64,000 bases of DNA from Aphelocoma coerulescens (taxonomy: Eukaryota; Chordata; Aves; Passeriformes; Corvidae), in assembly GCF_041296385.1 (NCBI RefSeq), contig NW_027183598.1, forward strand, positions 124,001 through 188,000. The letters are read 5' to 3'. Of this stretch, positions 46,078 to 56,714 are shown in pieces. The first letter of the stretch is position 1. Each line of letters starts with the position of its first letter. Below the pieces are notes generated by a model. That model was not told the DNA's origin, did not search any database, and worked only from the letters and a program-made list of their open reading frames with translations. The translations under genes were made by a program, and so were the position numbers.

Positions 46078-48345
46078 GGACAGAGTGCATCAGGGAGTTT
46101 GGTGTGGCTTACATGCGGCAAGGAGAAGGTGCAGCCCCAAACTGGCTTTCACTTCTAGAACCTTTTGCTATTGCGGGAGCAGCTGCTGGAGCTTTTCAAC
46201 CGAGCTGCAAGAGTGAAAAGTGTGATGGCATGTCTATCTGAGAAGGAAGGTTCGGTGCCGCAGCCTGTTGTGCACAATTTATATGCTGATAAGAGAAGGG
46301 GGTGCTTTTGCAACGTTTTCCTTCCTGACACTTCTGTCTCTGTGAGCTTTAGCTGCTTGGACTCAGGGATACCGAAGGTATGTGAAAGTGACTGGGATGC
46401 GAGAATCATGTTGCACAGGGAACAGGGAAGGTCAGCAAATGTTTCCTGTCCTGGCACATCTCTCAGTCTGAACTGCAGCTGCAGATGCTTCACTTCCGCC
46501 AAGGACTCTGCCACCTTGAGAGAAGGATGCGCTCTATGGAGTTGAGAAAGAAAGTGCGTCTCACTAGCTTCTTTCCTCTACTTCATAGACAGCAAAGGGG
46601 CTATGAAAGGCAGCACTGGCTTTTTGTTCTAGGACTTCTTCTTTACAAGCAGCTGCTGGATGTTTGGAAGGGGGTTTGGGATATGCAAAAATGAGAGGCT
46701 AAGATGGTAAGAGGGTAAGATGGAAGTCATCTGGCAAAAGCAGAGCTCACAAAAGGGCCAGCTGAGAAAGCTCTTGCTGCCTACAACTTCAACTGCACCC
46801 CTCAAAGCAGCAGCACACACGCTGCTCTCGGCACTTTCCTTCTCAGCTCTACGCACCATCCTAAGCCTTGCCTCTCCCACACTCAGGATCCAAAGACAAC
46901 GGCACCAGGGACTGCTCACACACTAAAGGCACCAGGACAAAAGGCTCACCAGCTTGGCCTTTGCATTCCCGCTGACAGCTCCACAGCTTGAACCCAGAGA
47001 ACTGCCTGCTGCCAACAGCCTTTCCAATCACTCTGAGCACCTCATGACAAGGAGTGTGGGGAATGAATCTCCAGCAGCCTCCTGCCCCAGGCTGTCCCCC
47101 GGGAGCAGCCCTGCTCCAGGCCGTGACTGCCACCTGCACAGCCAAAGGACCCAGAGCCGGTGTTACACACCACGGCTGTGCCTGACACAGAGACACCAGT
47201 GGCCACACAAGTGGCCATGGCACTGTCCACACACAGTCCCTGCTGCTGCTCCCCCAGCCGCTGGCACCAACTCCCAGCCACCCACTCCTAAAGCCACGGG
47301 GCCCACTGGGACACTGCGGGGGCTCGTGGAAGCCAGCGGCCATTGTGACACAGCGGGGCTGCACAGAGCCCACGGTGCTTTGTGACCCGTGGCTCCCAGG
47401 AGAGCCTTTGTGATGCTGGGGAACTACAAGGAAGCCTGGCTCCTCTGTGACACCACCACAGAAGCTCAGGGGAGCCCTGGAGACCGTGCTGATGCTATTG
47501 AACCTGATGCAACCCTGCCTCCTCTGTGACACCACAGAAGCTCTTGGAGCCCTGGAGACCGTGGTGATGCTATGGAACCTGATGCAACCCTGCCTCCTCT
47601 GTGACACCACAGAACCTCTGGGAGCTCTGCAGACCGTGCTGATGCTATGGAACCTGATGCAACCCTGCCTCCACTGTGACACCACAGAAGCTCAGGGAGC
47701 CCTGGAGACTGTGGTGATGCTATGGAACCTGATGCAACCCTGCCTCCACTGTGACACCACAGAACCTCTGGGAGCCCTGGAGACCGTGCTGATGCTATGG
47801 AACCTGATGCAACCCTGCCTCCACTGTGACACCACAGAAGCTCGGGGAGCTCTGCAGACCGTGGGGATGCTGGCGAAGCTGACGGAACCCTGGGCACCAC
47901 AGTGACGCTATGGAACCTGGTGGAACCGAGGGGCCACAGTGACGCTGTGGGGCCTTTTGGAAGCAACAGGACCCTGGTGGGAAGCCACGGGATGATTAAT
48001 CCTGCACGAACCTGCTCCAGGTGGGCTCCTCTCTCCCGGCTTCCACAGGTGCTGCTAGGATCCCACTCCGGCACTGGCTTGGCACGGGCTCACGGCTTCC
48101 TTTGGCAATGGCTCTGCTCCAGGATGGCATGCTGCAGAGAATGCAGGTAGATTTTGTGCTCACTCCTGGCATGCAGCTGGACAATAAAGCCTGATCCAGC
48201 CCCCCCTCAGCATATGTCCGGCTCTGGCATTGGGGCGGGGCAACTTTGGGAGCAGCCCCAGCCCTGCTCCTGCTCCCGGCTGGGCACCCAGCTGCTGGGA
48301 CACAGGTGTGTCCTGATGCCACCGTCTACTCCTTTGAGAAGGGGA
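46078..48345. repeat. Satellite unit 16
   Basis: 2,268 bp. Markers C A C T T G, as in units 1 and 11. Array at 47477-47851. Has CTGACACAG near 47183, shared with unit 4 but not with unit 11. Confidence 0.95.
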
Positions 48346-49679
48346 GGACAGAGTGCATCAGGGAGTTTGGTGTGGCTTACATGCGGCAAGGAGAAGGTGC
48401 AGCCCCAAACTGGCTTTCACTTCTAGAACCTTTTGCTATTGCGGGAGCAGCTGCTGGAGCTTTTCAACCGAGCTGCAAGAGTGAAAAGTGTGATGGCATG
48501 TCTATCTGAGAAGGAAGGTTCGGTGCCGCAGCCTGTTGTGCACAATTTATATGCTGATAAGAGAAGGGGGTGCTTTTGCAACGTTTTCCTTCCTGACACT
48601 TCTGTCTCTGTGAGCTTTAGCTGCTTGGACTCAGGGATACCGAAGGTATGTGAAAGTGACTGGGATGCGAGAATCATGTTGCACAGGGAACAGGGAAGGT
48701 CAGCAAATGTTTCCTGTCCTGGCACATCTCTCAGTCTGAACTGCAGCTGCAGATGCTTCACTTCCGCCAAGGACTCTGCCACCTTGAGAGAAGGATGCGC
48801 TCTATGGAGTTGAGAAAGAAAGTGCGTCTCACTAGCTTCTTTCCTCTACTTCATAGACAGCAAAGGGGCTATGAAAGGCAGCACTGGCTTTTTGTTCTAG
48901 GACTTCTTCTTTACAAGCAGCTGCTGGATGTTTGGAAGGGGGTTTGGGATATGCAAAAATGAGAGGCTAAGATGGTAAGAGGGTAAGATGGAAGTCATCT
49001 GGCAAAAGCAGAGCTCACAAAAGGGCCAGCTGTGAAAGCTCTTGCTGCCTACAACTTCAACTGCACCCCTCAAAGCAGCAGCACACATGCTGCTCTCGGC
49101 ACTTTCCTTCTCAGCTCTACGCACCATCCTAAGCCTTGCCTCTCCCACACTCAGGATCCAAAGACAACGGCACCAGGGACTGCTCACACACTAAAGGCAC
49201 CAGGACAAAAGGCTCACCAGCTTGGCCTTTGCATTCCCGCTGACAGCTCCACAGCTTGAACCCAGAGAACTGCCTGCTGCCAACAGCCTTTCCAATCACT
49301 CTGAGCACCTCATGACAAGGAGTGTGGGGAATGAATCTCCAGCAGCCTCCTGCCCCAGGCTGTCCCCCGGGAGCAGCCCTGCTCCAGGCCGTGACTGCCA
49401 CCTGCACAGCCAAAGGACCCAGAGCCGGTGTTACACACCACGGCTGTGCCTGGCACAGAGACACCAGTGGCCACACAAGTGGCCATGGCACTGTCCACAC
49501 ACAGTCCCTGCTGCTGCTCCCCCAGCCGCTGGCACCAACTCCCAGCCACCCACTCCTAAAGCCACGGGGCCCACTGGGACACTGCGGGGGCTCGTGGAAG
49601 CCAGCGGCCATTGTGACACAGCGGGGCTGCACAGAGCCCACGGTGCTTTGTGACCCGTGGCTCCCAGGTGAGCCTTTGT
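48346..49679. repeat. Satellite unit 17, left part (interrupted by provirus 3)
   Basis: First 1,334 bp of the monomer. T at 49669 is the flanking variant. The remainder lies at 55776-56714. Whole-unit markers C T T G C A. Confidence 0.94.
49675..49679. repeat. Target-site duplication, left, provirus 3 (TTTGT)
   Basis: TTTGT before TGTTGGGG; repeated at 55776-55780. Confidence 0.9.
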
Positions 49680-50511
49680 TGTTGGGGAAGATGAAACAGG
49701 AAAGCCTTATAAATATGATTGCCTAACAAAAGATTCTGGGAATATGAAAACTGTGAGCGACATCGAAATGAAGGCCATCTTTGAGATATAGAGTCTTAGT
49801 TACTGAACAACTGGAAAACAATGGTATAGCCGGCTGAAGGTAATCCCCTCTTGATTGAACAATACCCTCTGCTTGCAGACAGGTCCAAGGGTCAGAGCAG
49901 ACCCTACTAGCTCAGCAGAAGGGGTCCAAAGAGTAGTTTTTAGAAGTTAAAATGTAACACTCTATGGTAATGTAAGAACTCTTATAGGCTGTATGTAAAT
50001 GCTATAGGATTTGTACCTTGTATTAGATTGGCTACTGAGAATTAGAATATTCACTACAGAAGATGATTTATTGTATTGTAACAAGCTCCTCGCTCTCTTA
50101 ACTCCTCTCCTCTTAGTAATGCTCTTCTCCTCTTAGTAACGCTCTTAGTAACTCTCTTAGTAGCTCTCTTAGTAATGCTCTTCTCCTCTTAGTAGCTCTC
50201 TTAGTAACTCTCTTGCTCTTCTTCTTCCTCTTAATTCAGCTCTCCTCTTAGTTTGTCTCTCTTGCTCTTTACACTCTTAGCTCTCAGCCTCTTGCTCTAG
50301 CTCTCTCGCTCACTCTCTCTCCCTCTCTTACACCTTGGGCCTGCTTGGAGCTGCAGCTGGCAGCTCTAAGCAGTGCCCCTGTACCCACGCCCTCTGCAAT
50401 AAACTGCATGCTCCAAAGACCTGCTTATAGAGATCTCTCGTCGCCGTCCATCTCCAGCCGGGCCCGACCGAACCCACACCCTCATCACCATCATCGCCAT
50501 CAATTTCGACA
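49680..50511 (+). repeat. 5' LTR, provirus 3 (832 bp)
   Basis: TGTTGGGG...TTTCGACA. CT-rich tract at about 50087-50329, hairpin at 50348-50366, AATAAA at 50398-50403. Confidence 0.95.
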
Positions 50512-50514
50512 AAC

Positions 50515-50532
50515 TGGCGCCCAAACGTGAGT
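50515..50532 (+). other. Primer binding site (provirus 3)
   Basis: TGGCGCCCAAACGTGAGT, 3 nt after the LTR. Confidence 0.8.
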
Positions 50533-50574
50533 GAAGGCCTGATTCAGCTTCTTCCACCTGTGAGAGACTTCGCC

Positions 50575-50589
50575 ATGGACGGTAACTAA
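50575..50589 (+). CDS. Four-codon upstream ORF in leader (provirus 3)
   Basis: ATG GAC GGT AAC TAA in the context GCCATGG. Confidence 0.45.
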   Translation: MDGN

Positions 50590-50621
50590 AAGACCAGTTA
50601 TAGCCACCTGGAACGTGTCGT

Positions 50622-51006
50622 GAGCACGGCATACCGTTGCTGCGCAGCGTAAAAGCCGGAGCTCTATAACTCTGCTGAGGCAGCCCTCGAGCACGGGGAG
50701 CCGTTACTTCGTAGCAATTACCTGGAGCTCTCGGAGGGAGGAAATTGCCTGGCAGTCCTCGAGCACAGACGGCCACTGCTGCGCAGCGGTTACCTGGAGC
50801 TCTTTGAGGAAGTTTGCCGTGGTACCCCTCGAGCACGGACACGCTGCTAAGCAGTGCAGACCGGAGCTCTTAGGAGGGATCCAGCCGCGCGCCCGAGCAC
50901 AGGCGGGTATTGCTCAGCACCGCCCGCGCTGGAGCTCTGAGTGGAGACACCTGCGAGGTCCCGAGCACGGAAAGCCGTTGCCAAGCGACGCCTGAAACCG
51001 GAGCTC
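50622..51006 (+). repeat. Six tandem stem-loop units in leader (provirus 3)
   Basis: Units start at 50622, 50689, 50761, 50831, 50895 and 50963; sequence as in the other two copies. Confidence 0.75.
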
Positions 51007-51108
51007 TGAGGAGGGACCCGACAGCAGCGTCCTGAGCGCCGTGTGGAGAGCCTGGCCAGCCCCCCACGACGGACTTCTGATTAAGGACCCTGCCCCCTGC
51101 GACATCTA

Positions 51109-51110
51109 GG
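51109..51110 (+). promoter_or_regulatory. Putative major splice donor before gag (provirus 3)
   Basis: CTAG|GTGAGT, 22 nt before the gag ATG. Confidence 0.65.
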
Positions 51111-51131
51111 TGAGTATCATACTGGTCAATA

Positions 51132-53642
51132 ATGGGACAAACTCACTCTGCCCATGACAGACATCTCTATAAACAACTTAAGTACTTACTAAGCTCCGGT
51201 CCAAGTCAATTACCTAAACAGGAGCTAAAAAACCTCTTAGAATGGACTCTGATTAATTTCCCAAATGCTGACCGTTCAGCCGTCTTTACAAGAGACTTCT
51301 GGGACACAGTTCGGGTTAAACTCTTTAATAATATCTCCCGCCGGGATTGGGCTGCCGCGGAGCTGGTCCCGGCTTGCAGAGCGCTCGTGGAGCTGTTTGC
51401 TGCGAAGGCGCCGCCCGCAGCAGCCACCTCGCCGGGTCCCGCTCCTGCTGCGAGCCCGCCCCTTGCCGCCGCGAGCCTGCAACCGGGCACGGCCCCCGCC
51501 CCGCCGCCGGACCTCACGGCTCCGGTACCCGCGGTCCAGCTGTCTCGTGCCGCCCCGCCCCACCCCCCCGCGGTCCCTGCACCGGTCACCCCTGCCCCAC
51601 CGGACTCCACCGCCCCCCCCACCGCCCCCGTCATCTCCACCCCCACGGTCCCGTTAGTCCCTGCTGTCCCGCCTCTCGCGGCTCCGGTAGCCGCGGTCCG
51701 ACTGACTCGTGCCGCCCCGCCCCCCGCCCCCGCTGTCCTGGCAGCCGTCACCCCTGTCCCACCGGACCCTACGACCCCCTCCACCGCTCCCCCCATCCCC
51801 GCCCCCCCCATCCCGTTCCTCCCTGCTGCCCCGGCTCCCGCGGTCCCCGCCCTCGGCTCCAGCGTCTTCGCGGCCCCGTCCCTCGCTCCTCCCACCCCGT
51901 CCGCCAGCGCCTTCGCGGCCCCGCCCCCCGCCGATAGCCCCGCGGGGCCAGCGGCTGCTCCCCAGCCACCTACGGGTCCTACCGCTCCCCTAGCCGCGCC
52001 TGTTATGGCTGTAGCCACCATCATAGCCGGCCCCCCGCAAAGCCAGGCGGCGACCCTTCTTCCAGCCCCCCAGGTCCCCCTCGCCGCCACCGACACGGCG
52101 CCGGTGGTGGTCAACGTCCCGTCCGCGGGACACGGAGCGCCCCAGCCCCGCCAGCCACCTGGTGCCGGCGCTGCAGCGCCTACACAGATGGCTGCTGCCT
52201 CTCCCGTGCCTGCCGCTGCTCCAGCCCCGTCTCCTGGCACCGCCGCGCCGGCAGCCACACCAGCCCAGCCTGCAAACTCCCAGCGGCAGCACGCCGCGGT
52301 CCAGCCGCCGACTGGCCCACCGTTCGCCATGGCCCCACCGCAACATACTCCCGCCGCCTCCACGCCGGCCCTCCCGCCTCCCGCAGCCCCGGGATCGTCT
52401 CCTGCCGACGGGACAGCCCTGCCACCTCCCGCTCTCCCCGACACACAGACAGCGGCCATCACAGTCCGCCACGTTGACCTGATGGCGCAACCCACGCACG
52501 CTCACACTTCTCCAACCACAGCACTGCTCACGGAACTAGCTCCGCCACCGCCCCCCACGGCTTTCACCTCGCCTTCAATAGAGCCACCCGCACCCCCTCG
52601 CCCGCTGCCGCGGAGCCGGTTGCTCGCGGCCCCCCCGCCTCCTCGCCCGCCACCGCGGAGATCGGCAGTGCCATCGCCGCCCCCGCCGGGGCCCTCCGGC
52701 ACCGCACAGCTGTATCCCTCGGCTACCGCCGCCCAGCAACATCCCTCCGCGCAGCTCAGCCTCGCCTCACAAGCCGCAAACAGGGGGGGAACGGAGGGCA
52801 GTGGTGCAGCTCCAGTGGCAGGGAAGACGGAGAGCCGCTCTGCCCGAGCTGATGCTTTAAATCTAACACCAGGAAACCCTGAAAAGCAGCCAGATTTGTT
52901 TGCAATGAGCCCCAGAGTCCCGCCAGCGAGCGGCTGGGATCTTGCAACCCATAAGGAGAAAACGAGTTCTGAGAGTTTGTTAGCGCTACTTTCTGAATCA
53001 AAAAATCCTCCAAAGTGCTCAGATTATTCTCAATTAACAGATTGGCATGAAATAAGACTCCAAAGCTGTAAAGATGAAAGTCTATTAGCTAAGCCTGTGA
53101 TAGCTAGCCAACAGCCTGACAGTCCCAAAACGTGGGTTCCCATCCCCACTCACGAAATTAAAGAACTAAGAAGGGCTGTAAGAGATAGTGGTATTTGCTC
53201 ACCGTATCTTAAACAACTGCTAAAAAGTACCCTAAAAAGAACACATCAAACCCTAAAACGCATTTTAGATCAACAGAGAGGGGGAGAAGTCCAGGATACA
53301 CCTCAAAGGAGGTTGAACAAGGCTTTGTATGTTTACAATTTTTTGAATAGCTCTGCAGAAGAGCCTGATCCCCCCATTTATAGACATTTTTTGAACAACA
53401 AAAAAGCAAAACTGAAAGAGCGCCCCCCAGTTTTGATTAAAAATCTAGACTCAGGAAAAATAGAAGGACCATACAATCTTATAATGTGGGGGAAGGGGTT
53501 TGCATGTGTTTCCACAGGTGAAGGAATCAAGTGGGTTCCAGCAAAAAACGTGAAGCCATACCTCGCATCAAAGCCTGCTGATGCCACCACACCAGCCAGT
53601 GACTCTGCAAGTGGAAGCCAGGAAGCAAGCACCCAGACCTGA
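51132..53642 (+). CDS. gag: Gag fused in frame to integrase C-terminus (836 aa, open; provirus 3)
   Basis: Same 836-residue translation as the copy 2 gene, where domains are described: matrix, Pro/Ala-rich region with two PTAP motifs, start of capsid, then integrase C-terminus. It has CAA at codon 453, the site aligned with the copy 1 nonsense codon, and lacks the 6-bp insertion. No break seen. Confidence 0.9.
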   Translation: MGQTHSAHDRHLYKQLKYLLSSGPSQLPKQELKNLLEWTLINFPNADRSAVFTRDFWDTVRVKLFNNISRRDWAAAELVPACRALVELFAAKAPPAAATSPGPAPAASPPLAAASLQPGTAPAPPPDLTAPVPAVQLSRAAPPHPPAVPAPVTPAPPDSTAPPTAPVISTPTVPLVPAVPPLAAPVAAVRLTRAAPPPAPAVLAAVTPVPPDPTTPSTAPPIPAPPIPFLPAAPAPAVPALGSSVFAAPSLAPPTPSASAFAAPPPADSPAGPAAAPQPPTGPTAPLAAPVMAVATIIAGPPQSQAATLLPAPQVPLAATDTAPVVVNVPSAGHGAPQPRQPPGAGAAAPTQMAAASPVPAAAPAPSPGTAAPAATPAQPANSQRQHAAVQPPTGPPFAMAPPQHTPAASTPALPPPAAPGSSPADGTALPPPALPDTQTAAITVRHVDLMAQPTHAHTSPTTALLTELAPPPPPTAFTSPSIEPPAPPRPLPRSRLLAAPPPPRPPPRRSAVPSPPPPGPSGTAQLYPSATAAQQHPSAQLSLASQAANRGGTEGSGAAPVAGKTESRSARADALNLTPGNPEKQPDLFAMSPRVPPASGWDLATHKEKTSSESLLALLSESKNPPKCSDYSQLTDWHEIRLQSCKDESLLAKPVIASQQPDSPKTWVPIPTHEIKELRRAVRDSGICSPYLKQLLKSTLKRTHQTLKRILDQQRGGEVQDTPQRRLNKALYVYNFLNSSAEEPDPPIYRHFLNNKKAKLKERPPVLIKNLDSGKIEGPYNLIMWGKGFACVSTGEGIKWVPAKNVKPYLASKPADATTPASDSASGSQEASTQT
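53232..53642 (+). pseudogene. pol: Integrase C-terminal remnant within the fusion (provirus 3)
   Basis: Codons 701-836 of the fusion, identical to copy 2; no catalytic residues. Confidence 0.87.
53516..53517 (+). promoter_or_regulatory. Putative env splice acceptor (provirus 3)
   Basis: GTTTCCACAG|GTGAAGG, 180 nt before the env ATG. Confidence 0.5.
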
Positions 53643-53696
53643 ACTGCGCAGAATCACCAGAAGAAAGTGATCTGCCAAAAACAGCTCAAGAAAAGA

Positions 53697-55055
53697 ATGG
53701 AGTTTTCTCATTTGCGCGCGTGCATGTTGCTTTTATTCTTTTGTTTTAGTTTTTGTAGTGAAGCTTTACCTGTGAATCAACCAAAGACAAATGTCTGGGT
53801 TGCTTTAGCCAAATCCGCAGGCTCCGATACCATCTGTCTATCTGACACAAGCCCTGACAAACCTTTTTCAACCTGTTTAGTTGGAGTACCTCTTCCAGAA
53901 GGTTTTGATAATATTACTCTTGATAAGTATTGGCCATATGACGATCATCATGTATCTCCAACTCCCAGCCATAGACACCAAACTTATATTGATAATTCTA
54001 AAATTGATAAATCTGACCTTCAAGAGCTAGAAATCCTAGGTTCGTTAACTATGGATACCTGCTATTTCTTTCACTTTCAAGGAGAAAACGGTCCCCATTT
54101 AAATGTTACCCCATATCACCCAGCTTATAGCAATGTAACTTCTTGGTGTAGTCAAGTTAAGCTTCTTATATATGACGAACCTCATGCAGATCGTTTTAGC
54201 AAACTTCCTATTCGATTCCCCAGAGGAATTTGGCTCATCTGTGGAGACAGGGCCTGGCAAGGTATACCTTCAAAAATAGATGGTGGCCCTTGTGCTCTGG
54301 GACAACTTACAATTATTGCTCCCAGTGTCAAAGAGGTAATCAAAAAGAAAAGCAGAAAGATCAGATCTTCCTGGGGACATCAGTACGATAGTGACTGTGA
54401 TAGTGACTTCCACCCTTGGAACTCTGGAAAATCAATTGTTGCAAGCATTTTTCTACCTCAGTTAAGCTCCTCAATTGCTTTAAAACAGTTAAACAAGTTG
54501 GGATGTTGGCTCAGCAAGGAGGTAAATGCCACCTCTACTATGATCAGTGATCTGTTAACCGATGAAGAGGCAGTCAGACATGCCACTTTACAAAATAGAG
54601 CTGCCGTTGATTATCTTTTATTAGCACATGGGCACGGCTGTGAAGATTTTGAAGGATTATGCTGTATGAACTTATCCGATCATTCTGTTTCCATTCACAA
54701 ACAGCTACAAAACCTAAAGGATCTAGCTAACCAAATTAGAACAGATGACCCGTCTTGGCTGGACAGTTTGTTTGATGATTGGAGCTTTGCACCTTGGCTA
54801 AGGGAACTCTGTAAAATAGGCTTGATTATTCTAGTAGTAATAATTATAGTTTTAGTAGCAGTACCTTGTATGCTTCAGTGTGTGCAAAAAATAACGAGTA
54901 GGACTGTATCTAATATCTTAGTTGTTCATCAGAACGGGGGAGATGTTGGGGAAGATGAAACAGGAAAGCCTTATAAATATGATTGCCTAACAAAAGATTC
55001 TGGGAATATGAAAACTGTGAGCGACATCGAAATGAAGGCCATCTTTGAGATATAG
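53697..55055 (+). CDS. env: Retroviral envelope glycoprotein (provirus 3)
   Basis: 452 residues from the ATG at 53697, unbroken and the same in translation as copies 1 and 2. The domain layout is given under the copy 1 env. The last 36 codons and the TAG are in the LTR. That three copies keep this frame intact may only reflect recent duplication rather than selection. Confidence 0.93.
   Translation: MEFSHLRACMLLLFFCFSFCSEALPVNQPKTNVWVALAKSAGSDTICLSDTSPDKPFSTCLVGVPLPEGFDNITLDKYWPYDDHHVSPTPSHRHQTYIDNSKIDKSDLQELEILGSLTMDTCYFFHFQGENGPHLNVTPYHPAYSNVTSWCSQVKLLIYDEPHADRFSKLPIRFPRGIWLICGDRAWQGIPSKIDGGPCALGQLTIIAPSVKEVIKKKSRKIRSSWGHQYDSDCDSDFHPWNSGKSIVASIFLPQLSSSIALKQLNKLGCWLSKEVNATSTMISDLLTDEEAVRHATLQNRAAVDYLLLAHGHGCEDFEGLCCMNLSDHSVSIHKQLQNLKDLANQIRTDDPSWLDSLFDDWSFAPWLRELCKIGLIILVVIIIVLVAVPCMLQCVQKITSRTVSNILVVHQNGGDVGEDETGKPYKYDCLTKDSGNMKTVSDIEMKAIFEI
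54932..54943 (+). other. Polypurine tract (provirus 3)
   Basis: GAACGGGGGAGA directly before the 3' LTR. Confidence 0.75.
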
Positions 55056-55775
55056 AGTCTTAGTTACTGAACAACTGGAAAACAATGGTATAGCCGGCTG
55101 AAGGTAATCCCCTCTTGATTGAACAATACCCTCTGCTTGCAGACAGGTCCAAGGGTCAGAGCAGACCCTACTAGCTCAGCAGAAGGGGTCCAAAGAGTAG
55201 TTTTTAGAAGTTAAAATGTAACACTCTATGGTAATGTAAGAACTCTTATAGGCTGTATGTAAATGCTATAGGATTTGTACCTTGTATTAGATTGGCTACT
55301 GAGAATTAGAATATTCACTACAGAAGATGATTTATTGTATTGTAACAAGCTCCTCGCTCTCTTAACTCCTCTCCTCTTAGTAATGCTCTTCTCCTCTTAG
55401 TAACGCTCTTAGTAACTCTCTTAGTAGCTCTCTTAGTAATGCTCTTCTCCTCTTAGTAGCTCTCTTAGTAACTCTCTTGCTCTTCTTCTTCCTCTTAATT
55501 CAGCTCTCCTCTTAGTTTGTCTCTCTTGCTCTTTACACTCTTAGCTCTCAGCCTCTTGCTCTAGCTCTCTCGCTCACTCTCTCTCCCTCTCTTACACCTT
55601 GGGCCTGCTTGGAGCTGCAGCTGGCAGCTCTAAGCAGTGCCCCTGTACCCACGCCCTCTGCAATAAACTGCATGCTCCAAAGACCTGCTTATAGAGATCT
55701 CTCGTCGCCGTCCATCTCCAGCCGGGCCCGACCGAACCCACACCCTCATCACCATCATCGCCATCAATTTCGACA
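54944..55775 (+). repeat. 3' LTR, provirus 3 (832 bp)
   Basis: Matches the 5' LTR by eye. AATAAA at 55662-55667. Confidence 0.95.
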
Positions 55776-55780
55776 TTTGT
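55776..55780. repeat. Target-site duplication, right, provirus 3 (TTTGT)
   Basis: Second TTTGT, followed by GATGCTGGGG. Confidence 0.9.
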
Positions 55781-56714
55781 GATGCTGGGGAACTACAAGG
55801 AAGCCTGGCTCCTCTGTGACACCACCACAGAAGCTCAGGGGAGCCCTGGAGACCGTGCTGATGCTATGGAACCTGATGCAACCCTGCCTCCTCTGTGACA
55901 CCACAGAAGCTCTTGGAGCCCTGGAGACCGTGGTGATGCTATGGAACCTGATGCAACCCTGCCTCCTCTGTGACACCACAGAACCTCTGGGAGCCCTGGA
56001 GACCGTGCTGATGCTATGGAACCTGATGCAACCCTGCCTCCACTGTGACACCACAGAAGCTCAGGGAGCCCTGGAGACTGTGGTGATGCTATGGAACCTG
56101 ATGCAACCCTGCCTCCACTGTGACACCACAGAACCTCTGGGAGCCCTGGAGACCGTGCTGATGCTATGGAACCTGATGCAACCCTGCCTCCACTGTGACA
56201 CCACAGAAGCTCGGGGAGCTCTGCAGACCGTGGGGATGCTGGCGAAGCTGACGGAACCCTGGGCACCACAGTGACGCTATGGAACCTGGTGGAACCGAGG
56301 GGCCACAGTGACACTGTGGGGCCTTTTGGAAGCAACAGGACCCTGGTGGGAAGCCACGGGATGATTAATCCTGCACGAACCTGCTCCAGGTGGGCTCCTC
56401 TCTCCCGGCTTCCACAGGTGCTGCTAGGATCCCACTCCGGCACTGGCTTGGCACGGGCTCACGGCTTCCTTTGGCAATGGCTCTGCTCCAGGATGGCATG
56501 CTGCAGAGAATGCAGGTAGATTTTGTGCTCACTCCTGGCATGCAGCTGGACAATAAAGCCTGATCCAGCCCCCCCTCAGCATATGTCCGGCTCTGGCATT
56601 GGGGCGGGGCAACTTTGGGAGCAGCCCCAGCCCTGCTCCTGCTCCCGGCTGGGCACCCAGCTGCTGGGACACAGGTGTGTCCTGATGCCACCGTCTACTC
56701 CTTTGAGAAGGGGA
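55776..56714. repeat. Satellite unit 17, right part
   Basis: Completes unit 17 (2,268 bp without insertion). Array at 55846-56220, five copies. Confidence 0.94.

Larger units (their letters stand above)
49680..55775 (+). mobile_element. Defective endogenous retrovirus, copy 3 (6,096 bp)
   Basis: Lies exactly 17,441 bp after copy 2, equal to five 2,268-bp monomers plus one provirus plus the 5-bp duplication. No difference from copy 2 was found in either translated gene, in length or at the four sites that distinguish copy 1, so these two are the most recently separated pair. Confidence 0.95.

Noticed and set aside
3603..55775. Three independent retroviral integrations at a hotspot
   Set aside because: Shared duplication, shared flanking variant, shared internal deletion and shared unit haplotype favour a single event followed by DNA amplification.
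32239..55775. Proviruses 2 and 3 being an assembly duplication
   Set aside because: Not excluded, but units 15/20 and the CTGACACAG difference between units 11 and 16 show the flanks are not simple copies. Spanning long reads would settle it.
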